Shown here: piece after piece, positions 4,531 through 5,167 of the stretch
Layout: the number at the start of each line of letters is the position of its first letter
How positions within the stretch are numbered: the stretch's first letter is position 1
Origin: a bacterium
Lineage (GTDB): Bacteria; Bacillota_I; Bacilli_A; RF39; UBA660
Direction: 5' to 3'
Length of the DNA stretch: 5,167 nucleotides
Assembly (NCBI GenBank): GCA_004560915.1
Contig: SFTR01000074.1
Coordinates: 1-5,167 of the forward strand
Notes under the pieces: model-generated
What the model was told of the DNA's origin: nothing
What the model saw: the letters and a program-made list of their open reading frames with translations, nothing else
The model's database searches: none
Translations under genes and position numbers: made by a program

Positions 4531-5167
4531 CTATTTTAATACCTTCTTTAATTCTTCATCTTGAGTTAGCCCTCTACTGTCTATAATCATTTTTCTTTTT
4601 AAAGTTAATAGTTTCTTTGACAATCCTACATGATGAATATGTGGGTTATAAAGTCTTTGTGATTCTGGATATATTGTTTTCATTTCTTCTTTAGCATATT
4701 CTCTTGTCTCTTCTAAAGATGGTTCAGTGTATACTAATTCCCCGTTTATGAATATTGGTACTTGTAATTCACGAGTTATGTAATTTTTAATTTTATGTCT
4801 TTTAAATTCACTATGTTCATCAATTATTGTGTATCCATCACTGTTTATTTCTTCATCTTTAAGAGCAATTACATCACCTACCGCATATCCAGTTTCTTTA
4901 TCATAAAATCTTATTACTTTCTTAAATCCAGGGTTTGTTATTTTACCTACGTTATCGCTTATTTTTATTTTTGGTTCTATTTTATCTTCTTTTTCAATTG
5001 CTGAAAGTTTATATACTCCTCCGAATACTGGCATTGACTTTGATGTTATTAGGTTTTCTCCTACTCCGAAAGAGTCAATTGGTGCTCCTTCACTAAGAAG
5101 TGATGTTATCGTGTATTCATCTAATGAGTTTGATACACAAATCTTTGTATCTTTTAGTCCTGCATCA
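4531..5167 (-). CDS. pncB: Nicotinate phosphoribosyltransferase, C-terminal part (5' end outside window)
   Basis: Converts nicotinate, PRPP and ATP to nicotinate mononucleotide (NaMN), the first step of the Preiss-Handler salvage route; cytoplasmic. The frame is open to the window edge, so 211 C-terminal residues are visible and the start is missing. The opening residues carry KICVSNSLDEY, then IDSFGVGENLITSKS and PVFGGVYKL, the hallmark phosphate-binding region of this family. The C-terminal part (ELQVPIFINGELVY, PSLEETREYA, YNPHIHHVGLSKKL) resembles the long Bacillus YueK type (about 490 aa), so somewhat under half of the protein is probably present. It ends in TAG, whose bases form part of the Shine-Dalgarno sequence of nadE, 9 bases before the nadE ATG, so the two are probably translationally coupled. 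Identification rests on remembered family motifs and on the neighbouring NAD genes. Confidence 0.95.
   Translation of the reverse strand, partial: DAGLKDTKICVSNSLDEYTITSLLSEGAPIDSFGVGENLITSKSMPVFGGVYKLSAIEKEDKIEPKIKISDNVGKITNPGFKKVIRFYDKETGYAVGDVIALKDEEINSDGYTIIDEHSEFKRHKIKNYITRELQVPIFINGELVYTEPSLEETREYAKEEMKTIYPESQRLYNPHIHHVGLSKKLLTLKRKMIIDSRGLTQDEELKKVLK

Noticed and set aside
4795..5004. Plus-strand open frame opposite pncB with a hydrophobic Phe/Tyr-rich product
   Set aside because: It is antisense to PncB; the Phe/Tyr richness comes from Lys- and Glu-rich codons on the other strand.
1..5167. CRISPR arrays, tRNA or rRNA genes, riboswitches, complete insertion sequences
   Set aside because: No regularly spaced repeats, cloverleaf-like sequence, GC-rich RNA or transposase motif was found, and the coding density leaves little room for them.

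Overview
This is an A+T-rich (by eye about 70% AT), densely packed window in which every recognisable gene lies on the minus strand. It reads as a bacterial NAD(P) biosynthesis operon. In transcription order, from high to low coordinates, it holds: pncB (3' part only), nadE, two adjacent paralogous genes of unknown function (the first interrupted by an in-frame TAG), nadD, a stand-alone pncC/cinA-C gene, an NrtR-like Nudix/winged-helix regulator, nadK, and the 5' fragment of a dacA-type D-Ala-D-Ala carboxypeptidase. Gaps are 1 to 36 bases, one junction is an ATGA overlap, and most genes have a clear Shine-Dalgarno sequence.

Organism: the low GC, AAGGAGG-type ribosome binding sites, Bacillus YueK-like PncB, Firmicute-like NadK and a peptidoglycan enzyme with a signal peptide point to a low-GC Bacillota, perhaps a reduced-genome gut Bacilli or Erysipelotrichia/RF39-like lineage. 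This is inference; no marker gene is present. All four tryptophans in the NadD and NrtR-like proteins are TGG and no conserved domain is broken by TGA, so the Mycoplasma code (UGA = Trp) is unlikely.

Pathway logic: PncB converts nicotinate to NaMN, PncC deamidates NMN to NaMN, NadD adenylates NaMN to NaAD, NadE amidates NaAD to NAD with ammonia, and NadK phosphorylates NAD to NADP. No de novo genes (nadABC) are seen. The NrtR-like protein has a degraded Nudix box, as expected of an ADP-ribose-type sensor that represses NAD genes rather than a hydrolase. A possible extended -10 promoter lies before pncC, in the largest internal gap (36 bases).

Least explained parts: (1) the paralogous unknown pair between nadE and nadD (3764-2960), each exactly 134 codons including the stop, with an amber codon at codon 40 of the first copy and the frame otherwise intact; (2) the left edge, where dacA homology stops just after its SxxK active-site motif and is replaced by about 88 bases of unrelated sequence with short repeats and a palindrome. 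No tRNA, rRNA, CRISPR array, complete insertion sequence or strong terminator was seen, and no stretch over 300 bases lacks a gene.
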